From Pogostemon cablin (Eukaryota; Streptophyta; Magnoliopsida; Lamiales; Lamiaceae): a stretch of 64,000 nt of DNA. The notes below the pieces were generated by a model. That model was not told the DNA's origin. It ran no database searches and was given only the letters and a program-made list of their open reading frames with translations. Both the position numbers and the translations under genes were made by a program. The stretch is taken from NCBI GenBank assembly GCA_023678885.1, contig CM042965.1, forward strand, positions 26,579,777-26,643,776, given 5' to 3'. Shown piece by piece: positions 1 through 10,960 of the stretch; within the stretch, counting starts at the first letter, position 1, and the number at the start of each line of letters is the position of its first letter.

Positions 1-3000
1 AGGTTCATTGATCCAACTCCAACCTGAAGCAGATGCATCAGTAGTTGTAGTGTCGTCTTTTGAAGTTTGACGGACAAATTGAGCAACAGTTGACACCGAG
101 TTAATCTGTCATTTACAGATATATATTAGCTTCTGCAGAAAATTTTTCAGTAACTTGTACAGTACAAGTGGGTATTTTCAGTTGATTGAAAAGTAAAACA
201 TCACTTTCAAACTGGATTGGATAAAATAAGTGATCAAAAAATTATAATGAACTTTACATCTGCTAGACTTGACTTCTGGATAACTAAAGAAGGATTCATG
301 AGTCATGACTGTTTAAATGTAATCAGTCATCTGACTATAACAAATCAAATAATAGAGATGATATTTATTGCATATAGGCTAATTTAAGGCCCATAAAACC
401 CATGCCAATGCCAGTTTAAATTACGTAAGAGTTAATAAACATCACGTTCACAATGTAAGGTTCAAAATGCATACTTTTGCTGTATTGAGAGCCACATTCT
501 TGCAGTCAGGTAAGATGCTGACAGACCAAGCAGGCAAATCATAGGAATTTCCATTGAAATTCACTGTTGCGTCCGATTGTGTGCCGACATTTGCGAGAAA
601 AGAAGCTTATTTTCCTGATTGTGTTTTATAAACAGTGGCCTGAAGAGAAATCAAAACTAGTTAATGAATATTGCTAGAATTTACATCTGATATACCGAAC
701 AAAAAGCTGGAGGTCTAATTTTCATTTTTTTTTCAAGCTTTCAAGAGTCACATGAATGGTCTGTCTTTATACATTTAAGAATGAAAAATGCTACTGAAAA
801 ACATATGGCTTTATGAGCTGTGTAGTCCATTTGGGACATATTCTAGGCAAAAACAGTAGCAATCATGATTTGTTGTCAGAACAAGTCATATGCTTGATAA
901 AAGTATGAAGCCCTGCTAAACATGCTATGCCACACTTATGATTTTAATCAAACAATAAACTTTAGAAACTTATGGCAACTGGCAAGTTTAATCATAGTTT
1001 CACTTTTTCATCAATTACAGCATGTGCATAACTTTAAACTTAGATGATGTAATTTATACCTCCAAATTTGAACCAAGAGATGTGGTTTTCGGATCAGTTT
1101 CCACCATTTCTTCTTCACAAAGTTTTATAGCCTTGTGTACGTCTTTCAAGTGACCCCATTTCGGTTGTCTCACGAGGCCTAGAATAGTACAGTAAAGAAA
1201 GCTCTTGACACTGTGTTTTTCCGTTTCACATTAAACGTAGTAATCCATAATGGAAAATATGGTTCTATGAATTGATATCTGCCCCTCCAAAAAAACTGTA
1301 GTGCTGTAATCAATGATACTAAGCAGGGGAACCACATACCGTACTCATCAATTGGAGCATCATAATCATAGCTTGTTGTAATGAAAGGTCCACCAGCAGA
1401 GCGGCCAAAGTTAGTCTGATAGAGAAGTTATTTTAGTAATTTATGTTTAGTCAATAATCTCCTTTAATTAGATTATTTAGTTTCCTTATTTCATATTCAT
1501 GCTGTTTTAGTAATTAGGGTTAGGGTTATGATTGTGGGCCTTACGCCTCTTCAGCCTATTTAAGTACCGTGTGTTATCGTAGGGAAGTGATCAATAAGAA
1601 ATATCTATTTGGCAAAGTTTATCTTTGTTGGCCTTCTCTGAAGGAGTGCAGCCTTACTGCTTGTGGCGGAGCATACTCCGTGGCCCTCTCGAGGGATTAC
1701 TCTTCTTGTCTTTTATTTATTCTTGTTACAGTTTCTGCATCTCTATCAATTGGTCCGACCATGATACTGTTAAAATACAACAAAATCCATGTGACTAGAC
1801 CTTGAAGTTCTGGATGTGAAAATTGGAAAGGACTAAACTAACCAAGCTATATGAATTACCATGTAGTAATTCTGGAAGGTTCCCCCTGGCTGGTAAAAAC
1901 GAGCCACAGCAAAAGCAAGATCTTCTGTAGGTCTGTATGGCACAGGATCACCAAATGAAGAGAACCTGATGTTTTATCAATGTCACAGAAAACTCACAAT
2001 ATGCTTAGGAGCATCACTGTGCTGGCACATCACCCAGGGCACCCCTGTATCCAACGAGGTAGCCATTGCTGCAGCCCAATTTATATATATGTTTTGGCTG
2101 CATTACCATAAGAATCATCGACATTGCCATACTCATTTTCTATCTGGTAAGGAGAAGAGATCGCAAATCCTTGAGTTTTACTCAAATTCAGCTATGAAGC
2201 TGCACTTCGTATTCAGAACAAGCATTCAGAATTATACGGATTTTTGCAAATTGAACCTGAGATAAGATTATGGGGCCGCCTTGGGATGCATACAGATTTT
2301 CTTGCTGCATCATATCAACAATCTTGGCCGTAAATCTCTTCATTTCAGCCTAAAAACAGCTTACACTTATTAAAGGTAGTATAAGTAGAGTAGCAATAAC
2401 TAAGAATTACAGCAAATAAGGACAACAATGGAAGTAAGATAAGATAAGCACAAACACACTCACCTTAAAGGGCTCGTTATCAGTTCGTAGCTTAATTCCA
2501 GGTACAAAATGCAGCCAAATAGGAAACCCACTGTTCAAAATTTTGAGTACCATCTTATATTAGCCAGAATATATATAAATATAATCAATACTGGCTCCAT
2601 GATTGTAGAAAATGCTAAAATTTTCATAATATTCTCAAATAAACTTTTAAAGAAACTGCAATTTAATTTTTATTTTTTTAAGAAAAAGAAAATTAGTTTT
2701 ACCCATAATTCCATTCAGCACAGACATAGGGACCGATTCGAAGTCGTACAAACAAACCAGCTTCATTAACCAGCTTGACAAATTTCACCAAATCATTTCG
2801 CCCTTCAAAATTATACTGCAAAATTTCCTTTCAACCGTCACCATCATTTCCTCTTTTCTCCATATTGAATTTTCAGTAATTAAAAACTAATCCATCTTAA
2901 TTAAAGCCAGCATCAATGATTGAGATTTACTCGGAATCCTTAAATTCAATAATTTAATCCAAAAAGTTCAACTTAACCGTTCACAACAAGAAAGAAACTG

Positions 3001-3245
3001 GAAAAGGTGGAAAGTGATATTTCTTCCCCTTTTTAGTTACTTTTACTTTCCCCTTTCCTCCAAACAAACCAACCACTGAAGTTAAGGATAATCACGTGAG
3101 AGAATAAAGAAAAATACAATTACAAGAAATTAATTTAAACAAATATCACCTGCCCGCGAATTGGTTCATGCAAATTCTAAAACACAAGTTTCAATCACAT
3201 CCAGTCCTCCGTCTTTAGACTTCTGTATCAAATCTGGCCACATAA
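1..3245 (-). pseudogene. beta-galactosidase (GH35, plant BGAL family) pseudogene, 5' and 3' ends missing
   Basis: The family hydrolyses beta-galactosyl residues of cell-wall polysaccharides and is usually secreted. Read on the minus strand, exons with GT/AG-like borders are visible at about 3150-3245 (WPDLIQKSKDGG), 2703-2815 ([13 protein letters not shown]), 2464-2530 (WLHFVPGI), 2257-2349, 1998-2143 ([13 protein letters not shown]), 1860-1965 ([16 protein letters not shown]), 1340-1415 joined to 1750-1766 ([22 protein letters not shown]), 1060-1178, 475-639 and 1-105. The wording resembles Arabidopsis BGAL8-type proteins, from memory. Breaks: the exon normally holding the NTCNGFYC and WTENWSGW region is absent between 1965 and 1998; exon 1340-1766 is split by a solo LTR; a TAA stop lies at 607-609; about two bases are lost in the exon near 3165-3180, so FWNLHEP is read out of frame; no signal-peptide exon is found. 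The gene runs off the left edge. I am confident of the family and of its being broken. Confidence 0.9.
1417..1748. mobile_element. solo LTR inserted in the beta-galactosidase exon
   Basis: The 332-bp segment starts TGATAGAG and ends CTCTATCA, a perfect 8-bp terminal inverted repeat of TG...CA type. It is flanked by TTAGT (1411-1415) and TTGGT (1750-1754), a 5-bp target duplication with one mismatch; one extra base lies at each border. Removing it joins the exon halves encoding the YHG-TNFGR segment. No retroelement coding sequence is present, so this is a solo LTR left by LTR-LTR recombination. The superfamily is not determinable from the LTR alone; Copia is likely from its size. Confidence 0.8.
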
Positions 3246-3381
3246 TATATACATATAAATATCTGTGTGAGGGTTAGCTGTGTGAGAGAGCAGCTGCCAT
3301 GGCTATGGAGGGGTGTAGTATATATAATGTGGGAGAGAGTGATGGTGTTGGCTTTTATTGAGGGCAGGGCAGCACTCTTAA

Positions 3382-4284
3382 TGTTGGGGTTATCCGCCAA
3401 GAGAGCCGGGCGGGCCCCTAGTATAGTCAGGCCCACTCAATCCATTAGCATGATATTATCCGCTAGTATGATATTGTTCGCTTTGGGCCTGCCCACTTGC
3501 CCGCACGGTTTTGCTCTCTGGATATCACATCCAAAAGGCCTCATGCTAGGGAGAGTCTTGTCCACACTTATAAACCCATCACCATCCCCACTTCTAACCG
3601 ATGTGGGACTTTGGTTTGACACCAACCAATATTTCCCCCTCAAACAAAGTCCGCAGCTAGACCACCAGTTTGAGGCGAGAACATCCCACCAACTACGACG
3701 CTTGTCCACACTTATAAACCCATCACTATCCTCACTTCTAACCGATGTGGGACTTTGGTTTGACACCAACCAACATTTTCCCCTCAAACAAAGTCCGCAG
3801 CTAGACCACCAGTTTGAGGCGAGAACATCCCACCAACTACGACGCGTTTCTTCCTCAAACAAAGTCTCTCGTGGCTAGACATCAGTTTGAGACGCGTGCC
3901 AGTCCGCCACCAACCGCGCCGCGTTTCTCCCCCCTCAAACAAAGTCCTCTATGGCTAGACATCAGTTTGAGACGCGCACCGGTCCACCAACAACCGAGCC
4001 GTATTTCCTGCACCGCTCCGGTTAGGTTTGGGGCCTGGCTGTGATACTACTTGTTGGGTTTATCCGCCCAGAGAGCCGGGCCGGGCCCCTAGTATAGTCA
4101 GGCCCTCTCAATCTACTAGCATGATATTGTCCGCTTTGGGCCTGCCCACTGGCCCGCACGGTTTTACTCTCTGGGTATCACACCCAAAAGGCCTCATGCT
4201 AGGGAGAGTCCATCCCTCAATTATAAACCCTCCGCTATCCCCACTTCTAACCGATGTGAGACTTTGGTTGACACCCAACCAACA
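3382..4284 (-). mobile_element. TRIM (terminal-repeat retrotransposon in miniature), complete
   Basis: Two direct terminal repeats, 3382-about 3631 and 4052-4284, start TGTTGGG and end near ACCAACCAACA. They enclose about 420 bp of non-coding sequence. The whole is flanked by perfect 5-bp duplications CTTAA (3377-3381 and 4285-4289). On the minus strand the base run just inside the right repeat reads TAGTATCACAGC, 10 of 12 identical to the usual initiator-tRNA-Met primer site. The purine run TTTGAGGGGGAAAT lies just inside the left repeat as polypurine tract. No gag or pol is present, so mobility depended on another element. Open frames across it are by-products. Confidence 0.85.
3557..3844. 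repeat. 144-bp tandem duplication inside the TRIM
   Basis: A unit starting CTTGTCCACACTTATAAACC at 3557 recurs at 3701 with a few changes. It contains the 3' part of the left LTR plus internal sequence, so the element carries a second, partial LTR tail. The period is divisible by three, which keeps frames open on both strands without meaning. Confidence 0.85.
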
Positions 4285-4343
4285 CTTAAGTCGTTACCGT
4301 CAACCACCGCATATTCTTACTGTATTTCTATCTCTCAAATGCC

Positions 4344-4392
4344 TTTTTTTCTCTCTCTCTCTCTCTTTCTCTTTTTCTCTCTTTCTCTTTCT
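4344..4392. repeat. (CT)n microsatellite
   Basis: A run of CT dinucleotides with T interruptions, directly right of the TRIM. Confidence 0.85.
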
Positions 4393-4458
4393 TAAGGGGG
4401 AATTAATTATAATTTAATGATATGAAAAGCTCGAAACACGAATACGTAATACGACAAT

Positions 4459-4784
4459 TTAGACATACACCAAAAAATTAGAACCGGTGGTTCGAATCGG
4501 GAAATCGCCGGTTTTAATCGAAAACGAAACCGTCGGTTCCGGAACCGGCTAAGGAAGGTTCGATTCCGGTTCCTCATATTTGAAAAAAAAACCAGCGGTT
4601 CCGGTTCGAACCGCCGGTTTTTCTTTTTTTTTTTACTTTTCACGCTTGAAACAAAAAAAATAAAAAATTTAAAATCAGAACCGAAACCGTCGATTCCGGA
4701 ACTGAAACCCTCGTACCCCGGTTCGGTTCCGGTTCCTCCTACCTTGGAACCAGAACCGGCGGTTCCGAACCGGGGTGCATGTCT
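4459..4784. mobile_element. non-autonomous hAT element (MITE), GGTTCC-rich
   Basis: A 326-bp element flanked by perfect 8-bp duplications ACGACAAT (4451-4458 and 4785-4792). Ends read TTAGACATACACC on the left and, reverse-complemented, AGACATGCACC on the right. The interior is filled with GGTTCCGGTTC-like repeats in both orientations, the usual subterminal repeats of plant hAT elements. There is no transposase. Confidence 0.8.
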
Positions 4785-4853
4785 ACGACAATTGTGTCTA
4801 TGGATTTTATCATTATGGTACGATCAATAATTAGCAAAGTAATTAAAAAATGG

Positions 4854-4959
4854 GGTGATTCTTCGGTGACCCGTGGTCACCCGTGACCCCCTCGTGTGAG
4901 GGGTGCGCACCTCGTGTGAGGGGATCACCGGTGACCACAGGATCACACAAGTGATCCTC
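4854..4959. mobile_element. short foldback/MULE-like MITE
   Basis: A 106-bp palindromic insert between two copies of TAAAAAATGG (4844-4853 and 4960-4969). The arms GTGACCCGTGGTCACC and GGTCACCGGTGATCC pair around a centre containing a direct repeat of CTCGTGTGAGGGG. A 9-10-bp duplication fits Mutator-like elements, but the length is too small for certainty. Confidence 0.6.
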
Positions 4960-5102
4960 TAAAAAATGGTATTCCATTTTATATTTGATAAATCTTGTGA
5001 ATCCTATTACTAATAATCCTTCTGTATTTTTTTAAGATATGAGGATAATTATATTTTAAATCTTAGAAAAATATTTTGTCTAGAGACCTACAAAAATATT
5101 TA

Positions 5103-5365
5103 CTCCCTCCGTCCCATTTCAGATGGCACACTTTCCATTTTGGGTTGTCCCACAAAAGTTTGCATCTTCCCTAAAAAGCAAAAAGTCAAATACAATCATC
5201 ATTCCCCATACATTTTATTTACAAAAAAACCATCATTACCTAACTCACCTAACATACTTTATCATTTATTTATTACTAAAAAATACCATAATACCCCTAA
5301 AAGTTATCACTTTCTTAATCTCCGTGCCGGAAAGGGGTGTGCCAACTTTCATGGGATGAAAGGAG
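5103..5365. mobile_element. Stowaway-type MITE
   Basis: Starts CTCCCTCCGTCCCAT and ends GATGAAAGGAG, flanked by TA on both sides (5101-5102, 5366-5367). Subterminal GGCACACTTTCC and its complement pair imperfectly. Confidence 0.75.
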
Positions 5366-5587
5366 TATTAGAGATGTATATAGATCTCATATATCACGAA
5401 AAATGAACCCTTAGAGATGTACTCACCCCGTCCTGATCAAAGTGTGTCATTTGCTTTTTGCACATAAATTAAGAAGTATTATTATTTTATGTAAATTGAG
5501 TACGTGTATTAGAGAAATGTGATGGGTATTGATAAGCTTTTTTTTACTAAAAGAGGAAAATTGTGCAATTTGAACGGAACGCCCAAT

Positions 5588-5946
5588 TAGACATGTCATT
5601 CAAGCCGAGCGAGGTCGAGTACTGCATACTCGAGTAGTTTTCGAGCCGAGCTCGAGCTCGAGCTCGTTAAGCAAATCGATTCGAATTTATCGAGCCTTAT
5701 CGAATCGAGTTTTAGTAAATAGTAGTATATCTTATATTTACTCAATTCGTCTCAGTCAAACTGCACCGTTTGAATGCATAAGCTCTCACAAAAGTTATAC
5801 TAGTAAACGGTGCAATATGGGCGGGACGGAGGAAGTATTATTTTGTTTTATATTTATTATTATATTATTATTAATTATAATTATTATTAAAACCCTTAAC
5901 GAGTCGAACCAAACTTTCGAGTAGCTTGTTACACTTAATAGATTTA
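5588..5946. mobile_element. hAT-like element nested in the Stowaway MITE
   Basis: 359 bp between two perfect 8-bp copies of CGCCCAAT (5580-5587 and 5947-5954). The interior has GAGCTCGAGCTCGAG subterminal repeats. The terminal inverted repeats are weak (TAGACATG against TAAATCTA), so class rests on the 8-bp duplication and the repeats. Confidence 0.65.
5741..5835. mobile_element. short Stowaway-type MITE (innermost)
   Basis: 95 bp, starting CTCAATTCGTCTCAGTC and ending GGGACGGAGGAAG, with TA on both sides (5739-5740, 5836-5837). AAACTGCACCGTTT and AAACGGTGCAATAT pair near the ends. It sits inside the hAT-like element. Confidence 0.65.
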
Positions 5947-5991
5947 CGCCCAATATAGTAAAATTTTGCTATTTGAACGGGTAGAAGGGAG

Positions 5992-6681
5992 TATAAAAAA
6001 AAAACTCTTATTTACAACGGAAAGTTATTATTATAGTATAATAGTCTATAAATCACCGGAATTCATATACTAATTAATTATGTGTACTCGCGGGTAATCT
6101 ACAAAACTTTGCCTTGACATGAAAATCTGTAAATTATAAACTTTAGGTAATTAAAAAACAAATTTATTGATTGAATAAACTTTGTATTACTACTCCGACA
6201 ATTTAAAAGGTGAACATTTTTTATTTATTTGTGTCTTAAGGAGTATGATTATTTTGTATTAAACGAGTATGCAATCTTATTATTTATATGTGTTTGAGTT
6301 GTGGGACTGATATCTTTTGAGTGAATGTAGCTAAAATGAATATTTTTACAAATGAATGTGGAGAGCATTACCAATAAGAAGTATTTGATATTTTAGTCAA
6401 TACTGAGACTTTATATGGATTTATTATTGCTTAGATGTTTCCTAACTCAATTTGAAAAATCTATAAATAATAAATTTATAGTATACTCTTTTCATTTCGG
6501 ATATAAATTTACTATTATTGTTCCAAATTGTTTAAAAAACAATTATTTCTTAATAAATTTTATTGATTATTTAGAGTAATAATTTTTAAATAATAAATAA
6601 CATATAAAATATGTTATGTGTGATAAAAAGTTATGTAAATTAAAGTTTATTTTTTTAAGTTTTGGAATGAAATGTTATTTT
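5992..6681. other. AT-rich spacer without recognisable genes
   Basis: I see only AT-rich sequence with a weak Stowaway-like stretch near 6485-6540. No gene or structured element is supported. Confidence 0.5.
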
Positions 6682-7781
6682 TGATGGGTATATGGGGTAG
6701 TATTTAAGATCGGCTTATGGATTACTTTTGGTAAAGTCGAGTCGAGAGTTACACTCTTTCTTCTTAAGACGAAATTGCTCCGTACTTCAGGTGCTTATGG
6801 ACTATAGCAATCGCCTCCAAGATACAACAACTTTGAATTTCAGACTAGTAGCACAACGAGTCCAAAATTATCGGCGAACGAACTAATATTTTAGAACTTT
6901 CGAACTTGGATAGAAAATTCTAGAACTATTGGTACTAGAATGTAATACGAAAGTATGTAGTGCAGGACTTGAATGTTCTTTGCAAATGAATTTGGGATCT
7001 ATTTATAATAGTTGAAGAGTTGTGAGGCCTTTTCAGAATAGATGCCTTGATTCATTCTGGACCCTTGGATCATGCCTTTTGATTAAAGGTTTGATCTAAT
7101 GGCTAAGATTGCATCTCTCCATTTGAATTTAAATTCAAATTTTTAGAGCCAAAGTCCTTCCCTCCACATCTTTGAATTTGAGCCACAGTTGGGCCTGCGG
7201 ATCAGGCCCAGCAATTGACCCAACCCGGCGACCCAACCCATTCCTACGACCCGACCCGGCAGGTGATCCGGTCCGGCCCGACGACCCGATTGCAGCCCGA
7301 TCCGGTCAGCGGCCTGGTCCGGCGATCGACCCGACCAGGGCTGGCGACCCGAACTGATCCTCCCATGCGTTGGCTTGACTCACCTATCGAACCCGGTTCA
7401 AGTCCAAAAGGTGATCATGTGCAAGCGTGGCTAGACTTGGTTGGATGCACCATGTGGTCCACACATTTTATTTAATTCAAAATTGTGTGTGGGTAATAAT
7501 AAGGAGTTCAAATCTTCCATCTTTTTTCAATGTGGGACAACTTCTCACTTCACCCTTTACTCTTCTCTTTTTCTTATATTTCTTGTAATTAATTGCAAAC
7601 TTCATGTATTAATTACTCATTCACCCGAAATTGGATTTGAGCAAACTTATACACTAACTTCATCTACTCGAAACGTAGTTTTCGAATATATAATTTATTT
7701 TCATTTTTGACAAACGAAAAGTTACAAGAATATTGGTCAAAAGTGGGCTTGACCCACTTCTATACTTAACCAATTCCTACA
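6682..7781 (-). repeat. Copia 3' LTR
   Basis: Homologous to 12212-13447. On the minus strand it begins TGTAGGAATTGG right after the polypurine tract and ends CATACCCATCA. A TATA-like CTATTATAAATAG lies on the minus strand near 6998-7012. A GC-rich block with repeated GACCCGACCCGG (about 7215-7350) is longer here than in the other LTR. A proline/arginine-rich open frame over this block is not a gene. Confidence 0.9.
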
Positions 7782-8320
7782 ATCCCCCACATGAATGTAA
7801 TTAATGCATGTAGACTCTATCGAAAGTTTCGACGAACTGCTATTGCATCGGGATAGGTAGCTTCCGGCTTTGAACCTTCCTTAGTAGAATGCCATCGGAT
7901 TTACTTGCTGTTTAGTGAACATGATGTCTTGAACTAGTCAGCGTTTTGGGTAAACCAAGATAACGACACCCACACAATAACAATTCTAATATTCTTCGTT
8001 CTAACGTTATGTCCAATTCGGCCCTGGATCATCTTGGATTCATAAGTGTTTGTCTTATTTGAAGCGACCAAACTTCACACTTATATAAGTGATCTTCTAT
8101 ATAGAGTATCCTGCTATAGTCCACCTTTAAGGTATATGAATCATTAAAATCTTTTAAGGCTTACCCTTTACCACACTTCTGCAGGCTTGCACTTGATTTG
8201 AGAATGAGTTGAAATTATATTTCAAGTGCTATTTCGGAACATTTATAACTTAGTTGTCTTATTGAACCATGTTCTTGGGATCTCCAATCATCATGGTTAA
8301 GTTACCGCTATAAACGTTCT

Positions 8321-10175
8321 TTAGTGTGTGGATTTTAAACCCATTCCCATTACTGCACTTGTCATTAGATCTCTATTTATGCCTTTTGTCAGCGGATCCG
8401 CGATATTTTCCTTAGACTTTACATAGTCGATAGAAATTATCCCACTAGAGATCAATTGCCTAATGGTATTATGTCTTCTTCTTATGTGTCGAGACTTACC
8501 GTTGTACATGTTGCTTTGTGCTCTCCCAATAGTTGCCATGCTATCGCAATGTATCATTATAGGAGGCACTGGTTTGCTCCAACAAGGAATATCCTCTAAG
8601 AAGTTTCTAAGTCATTCGGCTTCTTCACCAGCTTTGTCTAATGCAATAAACTCCGACTCCATTGTGGAACAAGCTATGCATGTTTGTTTAGAAGATTTCC
8701 ATAAAATTGCTCCTCCACCTATAGTAAATACATAACCACTTGTGGATTTGGAGTCTTTTGAATCAGTTATCCAATTAGCATACGTGAATACTTCGACCAC
8801 GGCTGGATATCTTGTGTACAGTATCCCATAACTTAGAGTATGTTTCAAATATCTAAGTACTCTTGTCAATGCTGTCCAATGTTCTTCATTTGGATTGCTT
8901 GTGAACCTACTAAGTTTATGAACAGAGTATGCTATATCCGAACGTGTACAATTTGTTAAGTACATCAAGCTTCCGATAATTCTTGCATATTTCTGTTGTG
9001 ATATGGGTTCACCTTTATTTTTGGCTAGACGTAGATTCACATCCACAGGAGTTTTAGTCGGGGGTAAGTCAAAGGCATCGAATTTCTTAAGTATATTCTC
9101 TACGTAGTGAGATTGTGTTAAGACAATTTCATCAGGTGATCTAGAGATTCTTATCCCTAGTATGACATCAGCCTCACCCATATCCTTCATGTCAAAATTC
9201 CTTTTCAACATGTTCTTAGTATTCATGATCACTTTGTGATTACTTCCTATTATGAGCATGTCATCTACGTATAGACATACAATTACATACTCATTAGACG
9301 TGCCTTTTATGTAAACACATTTATCACATTCGTTGATTTTGAATCCATTTGATAGCATAGTTTGATCAAACTTTTGATGCCATTGTTTAGGTGCTTGCTT
9401 TAATCCGTATAAGGATTTTATTAACTTGCACACTTTCTTTTCTTGGCCAGGGGCAACAAACCCTTCAGGTTGTTCCATATATATCTCCTCCTCTAATTCA
9501 CCATTTACTAAAGATGTTTTAACATCCATTTGGTGTATCTCAAGGTTATGCAAAGCTGCAACTGCGATGAGAACTCTAACGGATGATATTCTTGTTACAG
9601 GTGAATATGTATCGAAGAAATCATATCCTTCCTTTTGTTTGAACCCTTTGGCAACCAAACGAGCCTTGTATTTATCAATTGAACCATCAGCCTTATATTT
9701 CTTCTTTAGAATCCATTTACAGCCTAAAGGTTTGTTGCCCAGTGGGAGATCGACCACCTCCCAAGTATGATTTTGCATAATGGATTCAATTTCACTGTTG
9801 ATAGCCTCTTTCCAGAGAGGAGCATCTGGACTAGACAATGCTTCTTGTATTGTCCTTGGTTCATTTTCTAGCATGTAGCTTATAAAATCAGGACCAAATG
9901 ACTTTTTCTTCTTGGTTCTTTTACTACGCCTTGGTTCTTCCTCCCTTTGAGGTGAGCCTTTTTCTATAGCGTCATGAGTTCTCTTATACGAGCTCACTTC
10001 TTGTTTTTCCTTCTTAGGAAATATGTTCTCAAAGAACACTGCATTTCTAGATTCAATAGTCATTCCCTCATTCATTTCGGGAACTTCTGACTTGTGAACC
10101 AAGAAACGATATGCACTAATATTATATGCATAGCCAATAAAGATGCAATCAACTGTTTTGGGTCCTAGCTTACTT
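8321..10175 (-). pseudogene. Copia reverse transcriptase and RNase H, broken
   Basis: The minus-strand frame includes the RT hallmarks [22 protein letters not shown] and the catalytic [11 protein letters not shown], followed by RNase H (TSGYVF, then HCDSMATIGRAQ and NIADPLTKG). A TGA at about 8612-8614 interrupts RNase H in frame, replacing the usual Trp codon in the AEW-L position. Upstream, one base is missing near 10165-10172, which puts RT out of frame with integrase. The enzyme would copy element RNA into cDNA inside cytoplasmic particles; this copy cannot do so. Confidence 0.92.
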
Positions 10176-10960
10176 GTTTTGGTTTAGGTACCTCAACTTT
10201 TGCTAGGCACCCCCACACTTTGAGGTAACCGTATGATGGTTTCCTTCCTTTCCACAATTCATATGGAGTATTATCTCTTTTCTTGTATGGTAGTTTATTA
10301 AGAATGTGGTTTGCCGAAAGCACAGCTTCCCCCCACATGTTCTGGGGTAGGCCCGAGCTAATCAACATAGCATTAATCATCTCCTTAAGAGTTCTCTTTT
10401 TTCGTTCGGCAACGCCATTGAATTGTAGTGAGTAGGTGCAGTGGTTTGATGAATAATGACATTTTGCAAGCAAAATTCTTCAAATGGAGCCACATATTCT
10501 CCACCTCTATCAATTCGAATCATTTTGATTCTTTTGCTAAGTTGGTTTTCAACTTCATTCTTAAAGTTTATGAATGCATCTATTGCTTCATCTTTCCCTT
10601 TTAGAAGATATACATAACAATACCTTGTGCAATCATCAATAAATGTAATGAAGTAATTTTTACCCCCTCTTGTTGGTGCGAACTTTAAATCACATATATC
10701 AGTATGGATTAGTTCTAGAGGTGTAGTACTTCTTTCCACTGAGTGAAATAGTGCTTTTGTCATTTTTGCTTCAACACAAATTTCACATTTCTTTTGTGGA
10801 TCTAGTTCCATTATTGGCAACAAATTTAGGTTGACTAACTTTCTTAGTGAATTTAAACTTGCATGTCCTAATCTATCATGCCATATATTAGAATTCTCGG
10901 CCAAGTAAGAAACAACTTTTCTTTTATTTTTAATATCACGGTGTACAGTCATTACATTAG
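10105..10960 (-). pseudogene. Copia GAG-pre-integrase and integrase, frameshifted
   Basis: WHDRLGHASLNSL with CEICVEAK forms the HHCC-type zinc-binding GAG-pre-integrase. The core has HTDICD, FIDDCTRYCYVYLLK and, downstream, NGVAERKKRTLKEM. A frameshift near 10430-10450 separates the two halves, and the C-terminal half continues with LNKLPYKKRDNTPYELWKG. Its start is also off frame from protease by one lost base at about 10950-10965. Confidence 0.88.

Larger units (their letters stand above)
5422..5991. mobile_element. Stowaway-type MITE (outer member of a nest)
   Basis: The left end CTCACCCCGTCCTGATC is preceded by TA (5420-5421) and the right end GTAGAAGGGAG is followed by TA (5992-5993). 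The element is interrupted at 5580-5954 by a hAT-like insert. With that removed it is about 203 bp and closely matches the MITE at 12416-12617, including the shared GCCCAATATAGTAAAATT tract. Confidence 0.7.

Noticed and set aside
3267..3878. 203-codon plus-strand frame and its minus-strand partner
   Set aside because: It lies across the TRIM's LTR and 144-bp duplication; no protein family resemblance.
7172..7475. Pro/Arg/Asp-rich frames
   Set aside because: They are the GACCCGACCCGG block of a Copia LTR.
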